From the NCBI RefSeq assembly GCF_001517405.1, contig NZ_LN907828.1:434001-498000 (forward strand): a stretch of 64,000 bases of DNA. The letters run 5' to 3'. The stretch's first letter is position 1. The number at the start of each line of letters is the position of its first letter. The stretch is from Duffyella gerundensis (GTDB lineage Bacteria > Pseudomonadota > Gammaproteobacteria > Enterobacterales > Enterobacteriaceae). The notes under the pieces are model-generated. The model made no database searches. It saw only the letters and a list, made by a program, of their open reading frames with translations, and was not told where the DNA came from. The position numbers and the translations under genes are program-made. Below, one piece after another: positions 23,366-31,936 of this stretch.

Positions 23366-23729
23366 TCAGCGGCCAGCAAATAACGACAAAGGGGAAACTG
23401 CCTGCACGTTGTGCTGGAAGACATACGGATCGATAGCAACTCAAATTGCTCGTCGTCCGGATAGGTGACTGCAATCTGGTACTGTTCGCCTGCGAATGCT
23501 TTCACTGCCTCGAGATCGTTCCAGTAAGTTGCCAGGAAGAAATGTTCCCATTCACCCTGCGTCTCACGGCGTACATATGCCCCCAGGTTCCCGGGTGTCG
23601 CCTCTGCATGTTCAACGCCGGTTTTTGCCGATGGTTTGCAAAGCCCTCTGCATGCCTGAACGGTACACATCCGTGCCATGCTGTGACAGTAATCTCTATA
23701 TCCTCATGTTTTAAAAGCATTTTAACCAT
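23366..23729 (-). pseudogene. Antibiotic-biosynthesis-monooxygenase-like gene with two frameshifts
   Basis: Three frames carry successive parts of one ABM protein. The first reads ITVTAWHGCVPFRHAEGFAN, the second KTGVEHAEATPGNLGAYVRR and EWEHFFLATYWNDLEAVKAF, the third IDPYVFQHNVQAVSPL to TGA 23366. The two joins (near 23630 and near 23430) each need a one-base correction. Without them no full-length product is possible. A single-base sequencing error could mimic one break but two are less likely. Confidence 0.7.
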
Positions 23730-23962
23730 AACATGGCATGTAAGTAAGTGTGCTTCGTGAACGCATTGTTATGTTGAAGGTGAAGGTAATAATCAGTGAT
23801 TATTAGCGAAATTTCTGCTCCTCGCTCGCAGCACAAACGCATCGGCTACCACCCCCGCGCACCTGTTAAAACTCTCCTCAAACTGCAACCAAACACGCCT
23901 GCTTATCCCTTTTCACATCCGTGAACCGCGTCTCAAAATCGATCAATTGCCATTAATACCCC

Positions 23963-23990
23963 TTGTTTATTATTTTTGTGGGCGTATAAA
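23963..23990 (+). promoter_or_regulatory. Candidate sigma-70 promoter of the sugar operon
   Basis: TTGTTT (23963-23968) and TATAAA (23985-23990) are 16 bases apart, about 70 bases before the first gene of the operon. The surrounding 23730-24058 gap holds no gene. Binding sites for the RpiR regulator are expected here but not identified. Confidence 0.4.
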
Positions 23991-24058
23991 TTACACAACT
24001 TCACAATAAATCGTGAACAAGAAAAGTACATCACAACTTACAGATAAGGGCTTGCCTC

Positions 24059-25039
24059 ATGTCGGAACTGAAATTTGCTACGCGTCTGAATTCCTTTGCC
24101 TCGGGGGCAAACCTCTACTGGCCTGAACTCCAGGGCAAGCCCTCGGTGTTGCAGATGATCGCCCGCGCCGGAACGGTTAACGGCCTGACCCATCTTGATC
24201 TCAACTATCCGCAGCACATGGTCAGCGACATCCCTACCATGCGGCAGGCGATTGCTGATGCAGGCCTTGCGGTCAACGGTATGCAGATGCGCTGGGATGC
24301 GCCGCAGTTCAAAATCGGCGCCTTTACCCATCCCGATGCGAAGATCCGCCGTGAAGCAATTGAGCTGACCAAGCGCGGCATCGATGCAGGGCGCGAGTTT
24401 GATTCCCGTCTGATGACGCTGTGGATGGGCCAGGATGGTTTTGATTACTGCTTCCAGGCCGACTACAAAAAAATCTGGGAAGACGCGGTCAGCGCGGTAC
24501 GGGAAATCGCTGAGTATGCGCCCGATGTGGACATCAGCATTGAATACAAACCCAACGAGCCGCGCGCCTACAGCATTTTCCCTAACGTCACCACCTGCCT
24601 GCTGGCGGTCGAAGAGGCGGGCAGCCCTAACCTCGGCATTACCCTCGACTTTGCCCATGTATTGTTTGCCAACGAAATCCCGGCCTTTGCCGCCGCAATG
24701 GTCGCGCGTCGCTCACGGCTGATGGGCCTCGATTTAAACGACGGCTGGGGTAAACGTGACGATGGCCTGATGGTCGGTTCAGTGAACCCGCGCGCCACGC
24801 TGGAATTCCTCTGGCAGATGCAGCGTGATGGTTATCAGGGCGCGTACTACTTTGACACCTTCCCGGATGCCAGCGGCCTCGATCCGGTTCGCGAAGCGGA
24901 GCTGAATATCATCACCGTGAAACGTCTGCTGAAGCTCTGTGATCAACTGGAAGGTAACGCTGAGCTGACCGACGCGATTAGTCGTCAGGATGCGGTAAGT
25001 TCTCAGCAGATCGTCAACGATATTATGCTGGCCAGATAA
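24059..25039 (+). CDS. Sugar phosphate isomerase/epimerase-like TIM-barrel protein
   Basis: The 326-residue protein has a xylose-isomerase-like TIM barrel: THLDLNYPQHMVSD, RLMTLWMGQDGFDYCFQADY, DISIEYKPNEPRAYSIFPNV (metal-binding Glu), NLGITLDFAHVLFANE (Asp-His) and LMGLDLNDGWGKRDDGLMVG (Asp). These acidic and His residues fit the divalent-metal site of sugar isomerases. It is the first gene of an operon with an ABC importer, an RpiR regulator and a PfkB kinase, so it probably isomerises the imported sugar. The sugar itself is not known. Confidence 0.8.
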   Translation: MSELKFATRLNSFASGANLYWPELQGKPSVLQMIARAGTVNGLTHLDLNYPQHMVSDIPTMRQAIADAGLAVNGMQMRWDAPQFKIGAFTHPDAKIRREAIELTKRGIDAGREFDSRLMTLWMGQDGFDYCFQADYKKIWEDAVSAVREIAEYAPDVDISIEYKPNEPRAYSIFPNVTTCLLAVEEAGSPNLGITLDFAHVLFANEIPAFAAAMVARRSRLMGLDLNDGWGKRDDGLMVGSVNPRATLEFLWQMQRDGYQGAYYFDTFPDASGLDPVREAELNIITVKRLLKLCDQLEGNAELTDAISRQDAVSSQQIVNDIMLAR

Positions 25040-25102
25040 CAACAGCGGTTGCAAAAACCCGATAAAAATGACCTCACAAGACGAGAATAAAAGGCGAATA
25101 AA

Positions 25103-26143
25103 ATGAAAAAATTGCTTCTCTCTGTACTCGCATCATCCCTGCTTTGCACCAGCGTTTACGCCGCGGAACTCGCACCACTGAAATCTGATACCGAACCGGA
25201 TCGCACCGACTGGACCCAGCTCGACAGCAAATATGGCCCGCTGCCGAAAGCGGACAGCAAGCTAAAAATTGGCGGCGTGTCTAAAACCCTGACCAATGAA
25301 TACTGGCGTTCACTGGGCGAAGGTTATCAAAACGTCGCCAAAAAATACGGGTTTAGCGTGGCCTATCAGGCAGCGGCTAACGAAGACGATCAGCTGGGCC
25401 AATTGTCGATTGCCGAAACCATGATTTCTCAGGGCTTCAACGGCCTGCTGGTCTCGCCGCAAACCGACATCAACCTTGAACCGGCGCTGGAAAGTGCCAA
25501 CAGCAAAAAAATCCCGGTGGTGAACGTCAATGATGCGGTCATGCCGAACGCGCAGTACTACGTCGGCAACGTGCAGAAAGACAACGGCGTGCGCGTGGCG
25601 AAGTGGTTTATTCAGCACCATCCGCAGGGCGGTAAAGTGGCGGTAATCGAAGGCCAGCCGGGCGTTTACGCTGCGGGTCAACGTACCAGCGGCTTTAAAG
25701 AGACGCTGCAGGCCAACGGCAAGTTCGCCATTGTTGCCAGCGTGCCGGCTAACTGGAGTCGCGAGCAGGCGTTTAATGCCGCCTCAACCATTTTGCAGCA
25801 GCACCCTGACCTGATCGGTTTTTATGCCAACAACGACACCATGGCGCTCGGCGTAGTGGAAGCGGTGCGCGCACAGAACAAATCGGCCCAGACCGCGGTA
25901 TTTGGCACCGACGGTATTTCCGATGCATACGCGTCAATCAAGCGCGGCGAGCTGACCGGTACGGTCGACAGCTTCCCGGTGCTGACCGGTGAAGTGGCGA
26001 TGGATGTGATGATTCGCCTGATCAACGGCCAAAAGCTGTCACGCGTGATCTCCACGCCGCAGGCGCTGATCACCAAAGAGAACGCCGACGCCTTCTCAAC
26101 CAAAGACAATGCCAAATTGCGTCAGCTTCTGGCTCAACAATAA
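25103..26143 (+). CDS. Periplasmic sugar-binding protein of an ABC importer
   Basis: The 346-residue protein has a Sec signal peptide (MKKLLLSVLASSLLCTSVYA, cleavage after AYA-like VYA) and the PBP1 ribose-binding-protein fold: ISQGFNGLLVSPQTDINLEP, KKIPVVNVNDAV, YYVGNVQKDNGVRVAKWF, PDLIGFYANNDTMALGVVEA and TAVFGTDGISDAYASIKRGE. It delivers a pentose, hexose or similar ligand to the permease encoded downstream. Gap to the ATPase gene is 16 bases. Ligand unknown; it is more distant from RbsB than a ribose transporter would be. Confidence 0.88.
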   Translation: MKKLLLSVLASSLLCTSVYAAELAPLKSDTEPDRTDWTQLDSKYGPLPKADSKLKIGGVSKTLTNEYWRSLGEGYQNVAKKYGFSVAYQAAANEDDQLGQLSIAETMISQGFNGLLVSPQTDINLEPALESANSKKIPVVNVNDAVMPNAQYYVGNVQKDNGVRVAKWFIQHHPQGGKVAVIEGQPGVYAAGQRTSGFKETLQANGKFAIVASVPANWSREQAFNAASTILQQHPDLIGFYANNDTMALGVVEAVRAQNKSAQTAVFGTDGISDAYASIKRGELTGTVDSFPVLTGEVAMDVMIRLINGQKLSRVISTPQALITKENADAFSTKDNAKLRQLLAQQ

Positions 26144-26159
26144 GTTCGGCGGAGAGCGT

Positions 26160-27659
26160 ATGGAACAGTATCGTCTGATGATGCGCGGCATCAGTAAAAC
26201 CTACGGCAGCGCCGCTGCTTTACAGGATGTTGATTTTTTCGTGAAGCCCGGTGAAGTTCACGCGCTAATCGGTGAGAACGGCGCCGGAAAATCGACGCTG
26301 CTGAATATTCTGTCCGGCGTGCGGCCAGCCGATGGCGGCGAGATCAGCGTTAACGGCGTGCTGGTGCAGATGAAAAATCCGCTCAGTGCCCGTCACGCGG
26401 GTATCGCGATGATTCATCAGGAGTTGCAGCATGTTCCTGAGCTCTCCGTGGCGCAAAATATGTTTCTAGGCCGCCCGCTAACGAAGGCCCGCGGAATGTG
26501 GGTGGATAAGCGGGCGCAACTGGAGCGCGCCAGGCTGCTCCTCAAGCAGCTCGATCCCAGCATCGATCCCAATGAGCCGATTAAAAATCTCAAGGTGTCG
26601 CAGCAGCAGATCGTGGAGATTGCACGCGCGCTGCTTGATGACGCGAAAATCATCGCTATGGATGAGCCGACTTCCAGCCTGACGCCGCGCGAGTTTGATC
26701 GCCTGGCTGAGCTGATTGGTGATTTGAAATCGATGGGCGTGTCGCTGATTTACGTGTCGCACAAAATGAATGAAATATTTCGGGTGTGCGACCGGGCGAC
26801 CATCATGCGTGATGGCCGGCAGGTTGGCGTGGTGAATATTGCCGACGAAGATGAAGAGAGCATCGTCGCCAAAATGGTCGGCCGTAAGATCGACAAGCTC
26901 GACCACAACTCCTGGGCCACCGATCGTGAGGTGCTGCGGGTGGAAAATCTGGCGCGCGGTAGCGACGTGTTGCCCGCCAGTTTTAGCGTGCGGGCAGGGG
27001 AAGTGCTCGGCATCGCCGGACTGGTAGGCGCCGGACGTACGGAACTGCTGAAGCTGATTGCCGGGATCGACAAGCGCAGCAGCGGCACCGTGCTGGTGAA
27101 TGGGACGGCGGTGCGTAATCACAACGTCAGCGCAGCGATCCGTGCTGGCATTGGTCTGGTGCCGGAAGACCGCAAGAAAGAGGGCATCATCAAAGAGCGC
27201 GCGGTGAAAATGAACATGGCGCTGCCGTCGATGCGCAATTTCACCCTTGGCGGGCTGCTGCGTAAAGAGAAGCTTAATCGTGTGGCGCATGAGGTGATGA
27301 GCGAATTAAAGCTGCGTCCGCTGGATATCGAAAAAACCATCGGCACGTTGAGCGGCGGTAATCAGCAAAAGGTGATTATTGGTCGCTGGGTCGCCGCTGA
27401 TGCGCAGGTGTTTTTATTTGATGAGCCGACCCGGGGAATTGATATTGGCGCCAAGTCGGAAATTTATAACCTGATAGAGAAATTAGCGCAGGCGGGCAAA
27501 GCGATAGTGGTGGTCTCTTCCGAAATGACCGAAATCATGCGTATTTCCGATCGCGTGTTGGTGATGCGGGAAGGGAAAATTACCAAAGAGCTGAGCGGCA
27601 GCGCCATCACTGAAGAAAATATCGCCCGTTTCGCCATTAAAGATGTCGAGACTGCCTAA
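26160..27659 (+). CDS. Sugar ABC importer ATPase (RbsA/MglA type, two NBDs)
   Basis: The 499-residue protein has two nucleotide-binding domains. NBD1 has Walker A GENGAGKST, a divergent signature LKVSQQQIVEIARALL and Walker B IIAMDEPTSSLT. NBD2 has a degenerate P-loop GLVGAGRTELLK, the signature LSGGNQQKVIIGRW and Walker B VFLFDEPTRGID. This asymmetry is normal for RbsA/MglA importers, where only one site hydrolyses ATP. ATG 26160 follows a GGAGAG site; an in-frame ATG at 26109 overlaps the binding-protein gene and is not used. Confidence 0.92.
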   Translation: MEQYRLMMRGISKTYGSAAALQDVDFFVKPGEVHALIGENGAGKSTLLNILSGVRPADGGEISVNGVLVQMKNPLSARHAGIAMIHQELQHVPELSVAQNMFLGRPLTKARGMWVDKRAQLERARLLLKQLDPSIDPNEPIKNLKVSQQQIVEIARALLDDAKIIAMDEPTSSLTPREFDRLAELIGDLKSMGVSLIYVSHKMNEIFRVCDRATIMRDGRQVGVVNIADEDEESIVAKMVGRKIDKLDHNSWATDREVLRVENLARGSDVLPASFSVRAGEVLGIAGLVGAGRTELLKLIAGIDKRSSGTVLVNGTAVRNHNVSAAIRAGIGLVPEDRKKEGIIKERAVKMNMALPSMRNFTLGGLLRKEKLNRVAHEVMSELKLRPLDIEKTIGTLSGGNQQKVIIGRWVAADAQVFLFDEPTRGIDIGAKSEIYNLIEKLAQAGKAIVVVSSEMTEIMRISDRVLVMREGKITKELSGSAITEENIARFAIKDVETA

Positions 27660-27693
27660 CCTGTTCACCTGCTTTTATGTAAAGGCCAACATA

Positions 27694-28665
27694 ATGATGA
27701 CTCAAACTCCGGTCCGTTCAGGATTGCACGCTTCGTCGGCATTTAAATTCAATGTGCGCGATGCGGGAACACTCATTGGATTATTAATTATTATTGTGAC
27801 CTTCTCATTTTTGTCACCGGTATTTTTTACCCTGCCAAATTTGTTGAACGTACTGCAACAATCCTCAATTAATGCGCTGATTGCTCTCGGCATGACGCTG
27901 GTGATTATTTCCGGCGGTATCGATTTGTCGGTCGGCCCCACAGCCGCGCTCTCGGCGGTGCTCGGCGCCACGCTGATGGTTTCTGGCGTGCCGGTGCCGA
28001 TTGCGGTGCTGGCAACGCTGGGCGTGGGCGCAGCCTGCGGCGTCTTCAGCGGTTCGCTGATCGCCTATGCTGGCCTGCAGCCGTTTATCGTTACGCTTGG
28101 CGGACTCTCACTGTTTCGCGCCATCGCGCTGATCTACACCGGCGGCAATCCGATATTTGGTATCCCAATGGAATTTCGCAGCATCATCAACAGCACGCTG
28201 TTTGGCGTACCCACGCCGATCATTATCGTGGCGGTGATTGCGCTAGTGCTGTGGACAGTAATGAACAAAACGCCGCTGGGCGAATATATTCTGGCGATTG
28301 GCGGGAATGAAGAAGCGGCGCGCGTGGCGGGAGTGCCAGTGAAGCGCACCAAGGTCACGGTCTATGTGATCTCCGGTACGCTGGCATCGCTGGCGTCGCT
28401 GATTCTGATTGGTCGCCTTGGCGCGGCGGAGCCGACCATCGGCAACCTGTGGGAGCTGGACGCGATTGCCGCGGCGGCGATCGGCGGTGCTTCGCTGATG
28501 GGCGGTAAAGGCAGCGTGTTTGGCACCATTATCGGCGTCATTATTCTCGGCGCATTACGTAACGGATTGACGCTGCTAAATATTCAGGCCTTTTACCAAT
28601 TGCTCGCTACCGGCCTTATTATTATCATAGCGATGTTGATTGACCGAGCGACCCGAGGCAAGTAA
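27694..28665 (+). CDS. Sugar ABC importer permease (RbsC type)
   Basis: The 323-residue membrane protein has eight to ten helices and the RbsC/AraH hallmarks: TLVIISGGIDLSVGPTAALS, FIVTLGGLSLFRAIALIYTG, AIGGNEEAARVAGVPVKRTK (the loop that contacts the ATPase) and AAAAIGGASLMGGKGSVFGT. ATG 27694 is used, nine bases after AAAGG; a longer in-frame start at 27643 would overlap the ATPase gene. Its stop overlaps the start of the regulator gene (TAATG). Confidence 0.92.
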   Translation: MMTQTPVRSGLHASSAFKFNVRDAGTLIGLLIIIVTFSFLSPVFFTLPNLLNVLQQSSINALIALGMTLVIISGGIDLSVGPTAALSAVLGATLMVSGVPVPIAVLATLGVGAACGVFSGSLIAYAGLQPFIVTLGGLSLFRAIALIYTGGNPIFGIPMEFRSIINSTLFGVPTPIIIVAVIALVLWTVMNKTPLGEYILAIGGNEEAARVAGVPVKRTKVTVYVISGTLASLASLILIGRLGAAEPTIGNLWELDAIAAAAIGGASLMGGKGSVFGTIIGVIILGALRNGLTLLNIQAFYQLLATGLIIIIAMLIDRATRGK

Positions 28666-29522
28666 TGAAGCAAGATCCGCGAGCCATTGGTGCTCAGATT
28701 CGCATGCGTTTGCCACAACTGACGCCGTTAGAACGCAAGGTAATCGATGCCATTACCGCCCGCACCGACATGACCGAGCAAACCTCGTTAAAAGAGATTG
28801 CGCAGGAAAATAATGTCTCCGAGGCGATGATCGTTAAAATTACCAAGAAATTAAACTTTACCGGTTACCGCCATTTCAGAAGCAACCTGGTTTATTACAA
28901 CCAGTCTGAAGTTGCGGGTTTGCATGCGGAAATTGAGCCCGATGATTCATCGGAACAGCTGCTTTCAAAAGTATTCAGAACCTCGATTCAGGCAATTGAA
29001 GAAACACTGTCAATTCTTGATGTGTCTGAATTTAACCGTGCGGCCGACATTATATTTAAAGCGCGTCATATCGATTTATATGCGGTGGGCGGTTCCGCCA
29101 CCGTGGCCCGCGATTTATCGCACAAGATGCTGAAGATTGGCATTAAATCCACGGCCTATGATGACGCGCACATTATGTTGATGTCGGCGGCGGTGCTCTC
29201 TGATGATGACGTGGTGATTGCCATTTCTCATTCAGGCGCCACGCGGGCGGTGCACGATCCGGTGAAGCTGGCGGTGCGTAACGGCGCCAAAGTGATTGTC
29301 ATTACCAACTATGCCGAATCGCCGATTGCGCACAGTGCGCATGTGGTACTCAATTCAACCTCTCAGGGATCGCATCTGCTCGGGGAAAACGCCGCCTCAC
29401 GCATTGCCCAGCTAAATATTCTGGACGCACTGTTTGTGGCCATCGCCAAGAAAGATCTGAAGCGGGCGGAAAAGAACCTGATGAAAACCCAGCATGCGGT
29501 TCAGGACCTTCGGGAATTCTAG
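28665..29522 (+). CDS. RpiR/MurR family regulator with SIS domain
   Basis: The 285-residue protein has an N-terminal HTH_6 domain (about residues 1-77: TSLKEIAQENNVSEAMIVKI, TKKLNFTGYRHFRSNLV) and a C-terminal SIS sugar-phosphate-binding domain (ADIIFKARHIDLYAVGGSAT, ISHSGATRAVHDPVKLAVRN, VIVITNYAESPIAHSAHVVL). It probably senses a phosphorylated form of the sugar and controls this operon. Its ATG overlaps the permease stop by one base, so expression is coupled. Confidence 0.9.
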   Translation: MKQDPRAIGAQIRMRLPQLTPLERKVIDAITARTDMTEQTSLKEIAQENNVSEAMIVKITKKLNFTGYRHFRSNLVYYNQSEVAGLHAEIEPDDSSEQLLSKVFRTSIQAIEETLSILDVSEFNRAADIIFKARHIDLYAVGGSATVARDLSHKMLKIGIKSTAYDDAHIMLMSAAVLSDDDVVIAISHSGATRAVHDPVKLAVRNGAKVIVITNYAESPIAHSAHVVLNSTSQGSHLLGENAASRIAQLNILDALFVAIAKKDLKRAEKNLMKTQHAVQDLREF

Positions 29523-29524
29523 CC

Positions 29525-30388
29525 ATGAGTAAAATCGCAGTAACCGGCAGCCTGCATTACGACATTATGCTGGACGCGCATCACCGCCCGGAAAAGGGCG
29601 AAACGGTGATGGGCACGGCGTGTAGCTATAAGTTTGGTGGCAAAGGCGGCAATCAGGCGATAGCCGCGGCGCTGGCCGGTGCCAGCGTGCGGTTTGCCGG
29701 TGCGGTAGGCGACGACGAGCAGGGTCGGTTTCTGCTTAACCGCCTGCAGGGCGCAGACGTCGATACGTCAGCGGTGCAGATCGTCGCGGGCATGCCCAGC
29801 GGCATGAGCGTGGCGATCACCGACAGCGAAGGTGATTACGGCGCGGTGGTGGTGTCCAACGCTAACCAGCATATTTCGCCAGAAACCTTTGCTCAGCCCG
29901 CGTTCTGGCAGGATGTCAGCCTGCTCATTTTGCAGAACGAAGTGCCGGAAGCGATTAATCAACAGGCCGCTATAGCCGCTCACGAACGAGGCGTTACGGT
30001 AAGTCTCAACGCGGCGCCTGCGCGTCCGTTAAGCGCTGCGCTGGAAGCGATTATTGATGTGCTGATCGTTAACGCTATTGAAGCGCGTGATATGTCCGGC
30101 ATCACGGTGAGCGATCTTGCCTCGGCCCAGACGGCGGCCGAACAGCTGACGCAGCGCTTTTCGCAGGTGGTGGTCACCGCCGGTGAACATGGCGTGGCAT
30201 GGTGCGAGCAGGGGCAGGGCAGCCAGGCGCTGGCCGCGAAGAAGATTACGCTGGTGAGCACGCACGGCGCCGGAGACTGTTTTACCGGCGTGCTGTGCAC
30301 CGCACTGGCCGGGCAACGCTCCCTTACGGAAGCCGTGATGCTGGCAAATGACGCCGCGGCGCAGCATGTTTCGCGCCAGTCGACATAA
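29525..30388 (+). CDS. PfkB family carbohydrate kinase (ribokinase-like)
   Basis: The 287-residue protein has the PfkB first signature KFGGKGGNQAIAAALAGA and the second, STHGAGDCFTGVLCTALAG, with the catalytic Asp in GAGD. It phosphorylates the sugar taken up or isomerised by the operon, using ATP. The AGCC gap after the regulator gene is only two bases. The operon ends with a strong bidirectional terminator about 20 bases downstream. It is like ribokinase in length, but the substrate cannot be read from sequence. Confidence 0.9.
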   Translation: MSKIAVTGSLHYDIMLDAHHRPEKGETVMGTACSYKFGGKGGNQAIAAALAGASVRFAGAVGDDEQGRFLLNRLQGADVDTSAVQIVAGMPSGMSVAITDSEGDYGAVVVSNANQHISPETFAQPAFWQDVSLLILQNEVPEAINQQAAIAAHERGVTVSLNAAPARPLSAALEAIIDVLIVNAIEARDMSGITVSDLASAQTAAEQLTQRFSQVVVTAGEHGVAWCEQGQGSQALAAKKITLVSTHGAGDCFTGVLCTALAGQRSLTEAVMLANDAAAQHVSRQST

Positions 30389-30410
30389 GCAAAAAAAACG
30401 ATAAAAAAAA

Positions 30411-30443
30411 GCCGCTAACGGTCAACGTTAGCGGCTTTTTATT
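30411..30443. terminator. Bidirectional terminator between sugar operon and ddc
   Basis: A perfect 10-base stem GCCGCTAACG / CGTTAGCGGC with a 5-base loop is followed by TTTTTATT on the plus strand and preceded by AAAAAAAA, giving U-runs in both directions. Confidence 0.92.
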
Positions 30444-30458
30444 GCGTGACGTTCGCTA

Positions 30459-31922
30459 TCAGGCGGACATCAAGCCGGCGGCAGTGCTTTCCACCAGTGC
30501 GAGCAAGACTTTAATATCCTCCAGCGTCACCGTTGGGTTTAGCAGCGTCATTTTCAGGCAGGTCACACCGTCAAACTCCGTGACGCCGACGTTGGCGCGG
30601 CCCGACTCGAGCAGCGCGTCACCGATGCGCTGATTGAACAGTGCCACGTCAGCTTCCGGCAGTTCAGGCGCACGATAGCGGAACAGCACGCTGGCCAGCT
30701 GTGGCTCCATTACCAGCTCCAGCCGCGGCTGCTCAGCCACATACTGCGCCACCTGCTGCGCCAGCGTTACGCCGTGATCGATGATCTCGGCGTACTGTTT
30801 CTGTCCCAGCGCTTCGAGGCCCATCCACAGTTTCAACGCATCAAAACGGCGGGTGGTTTGCAGCGATTTGGAGACCAGATTCGGCACGCCCTGCGCCTCA
30901 TCGAACTCAGAGTTCAGGTAAGCCGCCTGATAACGCATCAGCTCATAGTGACGCGCCTCTTTTAACAGGAACGCGCCGCAGCTGATAGTCTGGAAGAACT
31001 GCTTGTGGAAGTCCAGAGTGATGGAATCCACCAGTTCAATGCCGTCGAGATAGTTGCGGTATTTCTCGGAAAGCAGCAGTGCGCCGCCCCAGGCTGCATC
31101 AACGTGCACCCAGATCTGACGTTCGGCCGCCAGCGCCGCGATCTCACGCAGCGGATCGATCGCACCGGCATCGGTGGTACCGGCGGTTGCCACGATAGCC
31201 AGAATCTGCTCATCGTTAGCTTCCGCCTGCGCCAGTTTCGCCCGCAGATCGTTCATGTCCATACGCGCAAAGCGATCGGTTTTCACCAGCGTGACTGACT
31301 GATAGCCGAGGCCAAGCAGCGCCATGTTTTTCTGCACCGAGAAGTGCGCATTCTCCGAGCACAGCACCTTGATCTTCTTCAGATTGCCGGTTAAACCGTG
31401 CTGCTGAATGGAGTGACCCTGGCGAGCGAAGAAGGCGTCACGCGCCAGCATCAAGCCCATCAGGTTACTCTGCGTGCCGCCGCTGGTGAACACACCGGCA
31501 TCGCCTGCCTGATAGCCGACCTGCTCGCGCAGCCATTCAATCAGCTTAAGCTCGATGATCGTGGCAGACGGCGCCTGATCCCATGAATCCATGCTCTGAT
31601 TGGTGGCGTTGATCAGCACTTCGGCCGCCTGGCTTACCACCAGGCTTGGACAATGCAGATGCGCCACGCACTGCGGATGGTGCACCGACAGGCTGTCTTT
31701 CAGAAAGTATTCAATGGCACGTTCAATCGCCACTTGATTGCCCAATCCCTGCGGATTGAAATCCAGGGTAATGCGCTCGCGCAGTTCAGCAACGGTTTTA
31801 CCCTGATACATTTCAGGCTGTTGCAGCCACTGCACCACCGCCTGACTGCTCTGGGCGATCGCCTGCTGGTACGCGTCGGTGCTGTGCGCCGCCGCGGCCA
31901 GAATCGGGTTTTCCCGGGACAT
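30459..31922 (-). CDS. ddc: L-2,4-diaminobutyrate decarboxylase
   Basis: The 487-residue protein is a group II PLP decarboxylase: MDSWDQAPSATIIELKLIEW, GVFTSGGTQSNLMGLMLARD, VHVDAAWGGALLLS (Asp binding the PLP ring N) and SITLDFHKQFFQT with the Schiff-base Lys. It converts 2,4-diaminobutyrate to 1,3-diaminopropane. ATG 31922 is chosen because GGAG lies eight bases upstream; an in-frame TTG at 31940 overlaps the dat gene. The neighbouring dat gene supplies its substrate. In related bacteria 1,3-diaminopropane serves as a polyamine or siderophore precursor; no siderophore genes are in this window. Confidence 0.92.
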   Translation of the reverse strand: MSRENPILAAAAHSTDAYQQAIAQSSQAVVQWLQQPEMYQGKTVAELRERITLDFNPQGLGNQVAIERAIEYFLKDSLSVHHPQCVAHLHCPSLVVSQAAEVLINATNQSMDSWDQAPSATIIELKLIEWLREQVGYQAGDAGVFTSGGTQSNLMGLMLARDAFFARQGHSIQQHGLTGNLKKIKVLCSENAHFSVQKNMALLGLGYQSVTLVKTDRFARMDMNDLRAKLAQAEANDEQILAIVATAGTTDAGAIDPLREIAALAAERQIWVHVDAAWGGALLLSEKYRNYLDGIELVDSITLDFHKQFFQTISCGAFLLKEARHYELMRYQAAYLNSEFDEAQGVPNLVSKSLQTTRRFDALKLWMGLEALGQKQYAEIIDHGVTLAQQVAQYVAEQPRLELVMEPQLASVLFRYRAPELPEADVALFNQRIGDALLESGRANVGVTEFDGVTCLKMTLLNPTVTLEDIKVLLALVESTAAGLMSA

Positions 31923-31936
31923 CGTATTTACTCCAC

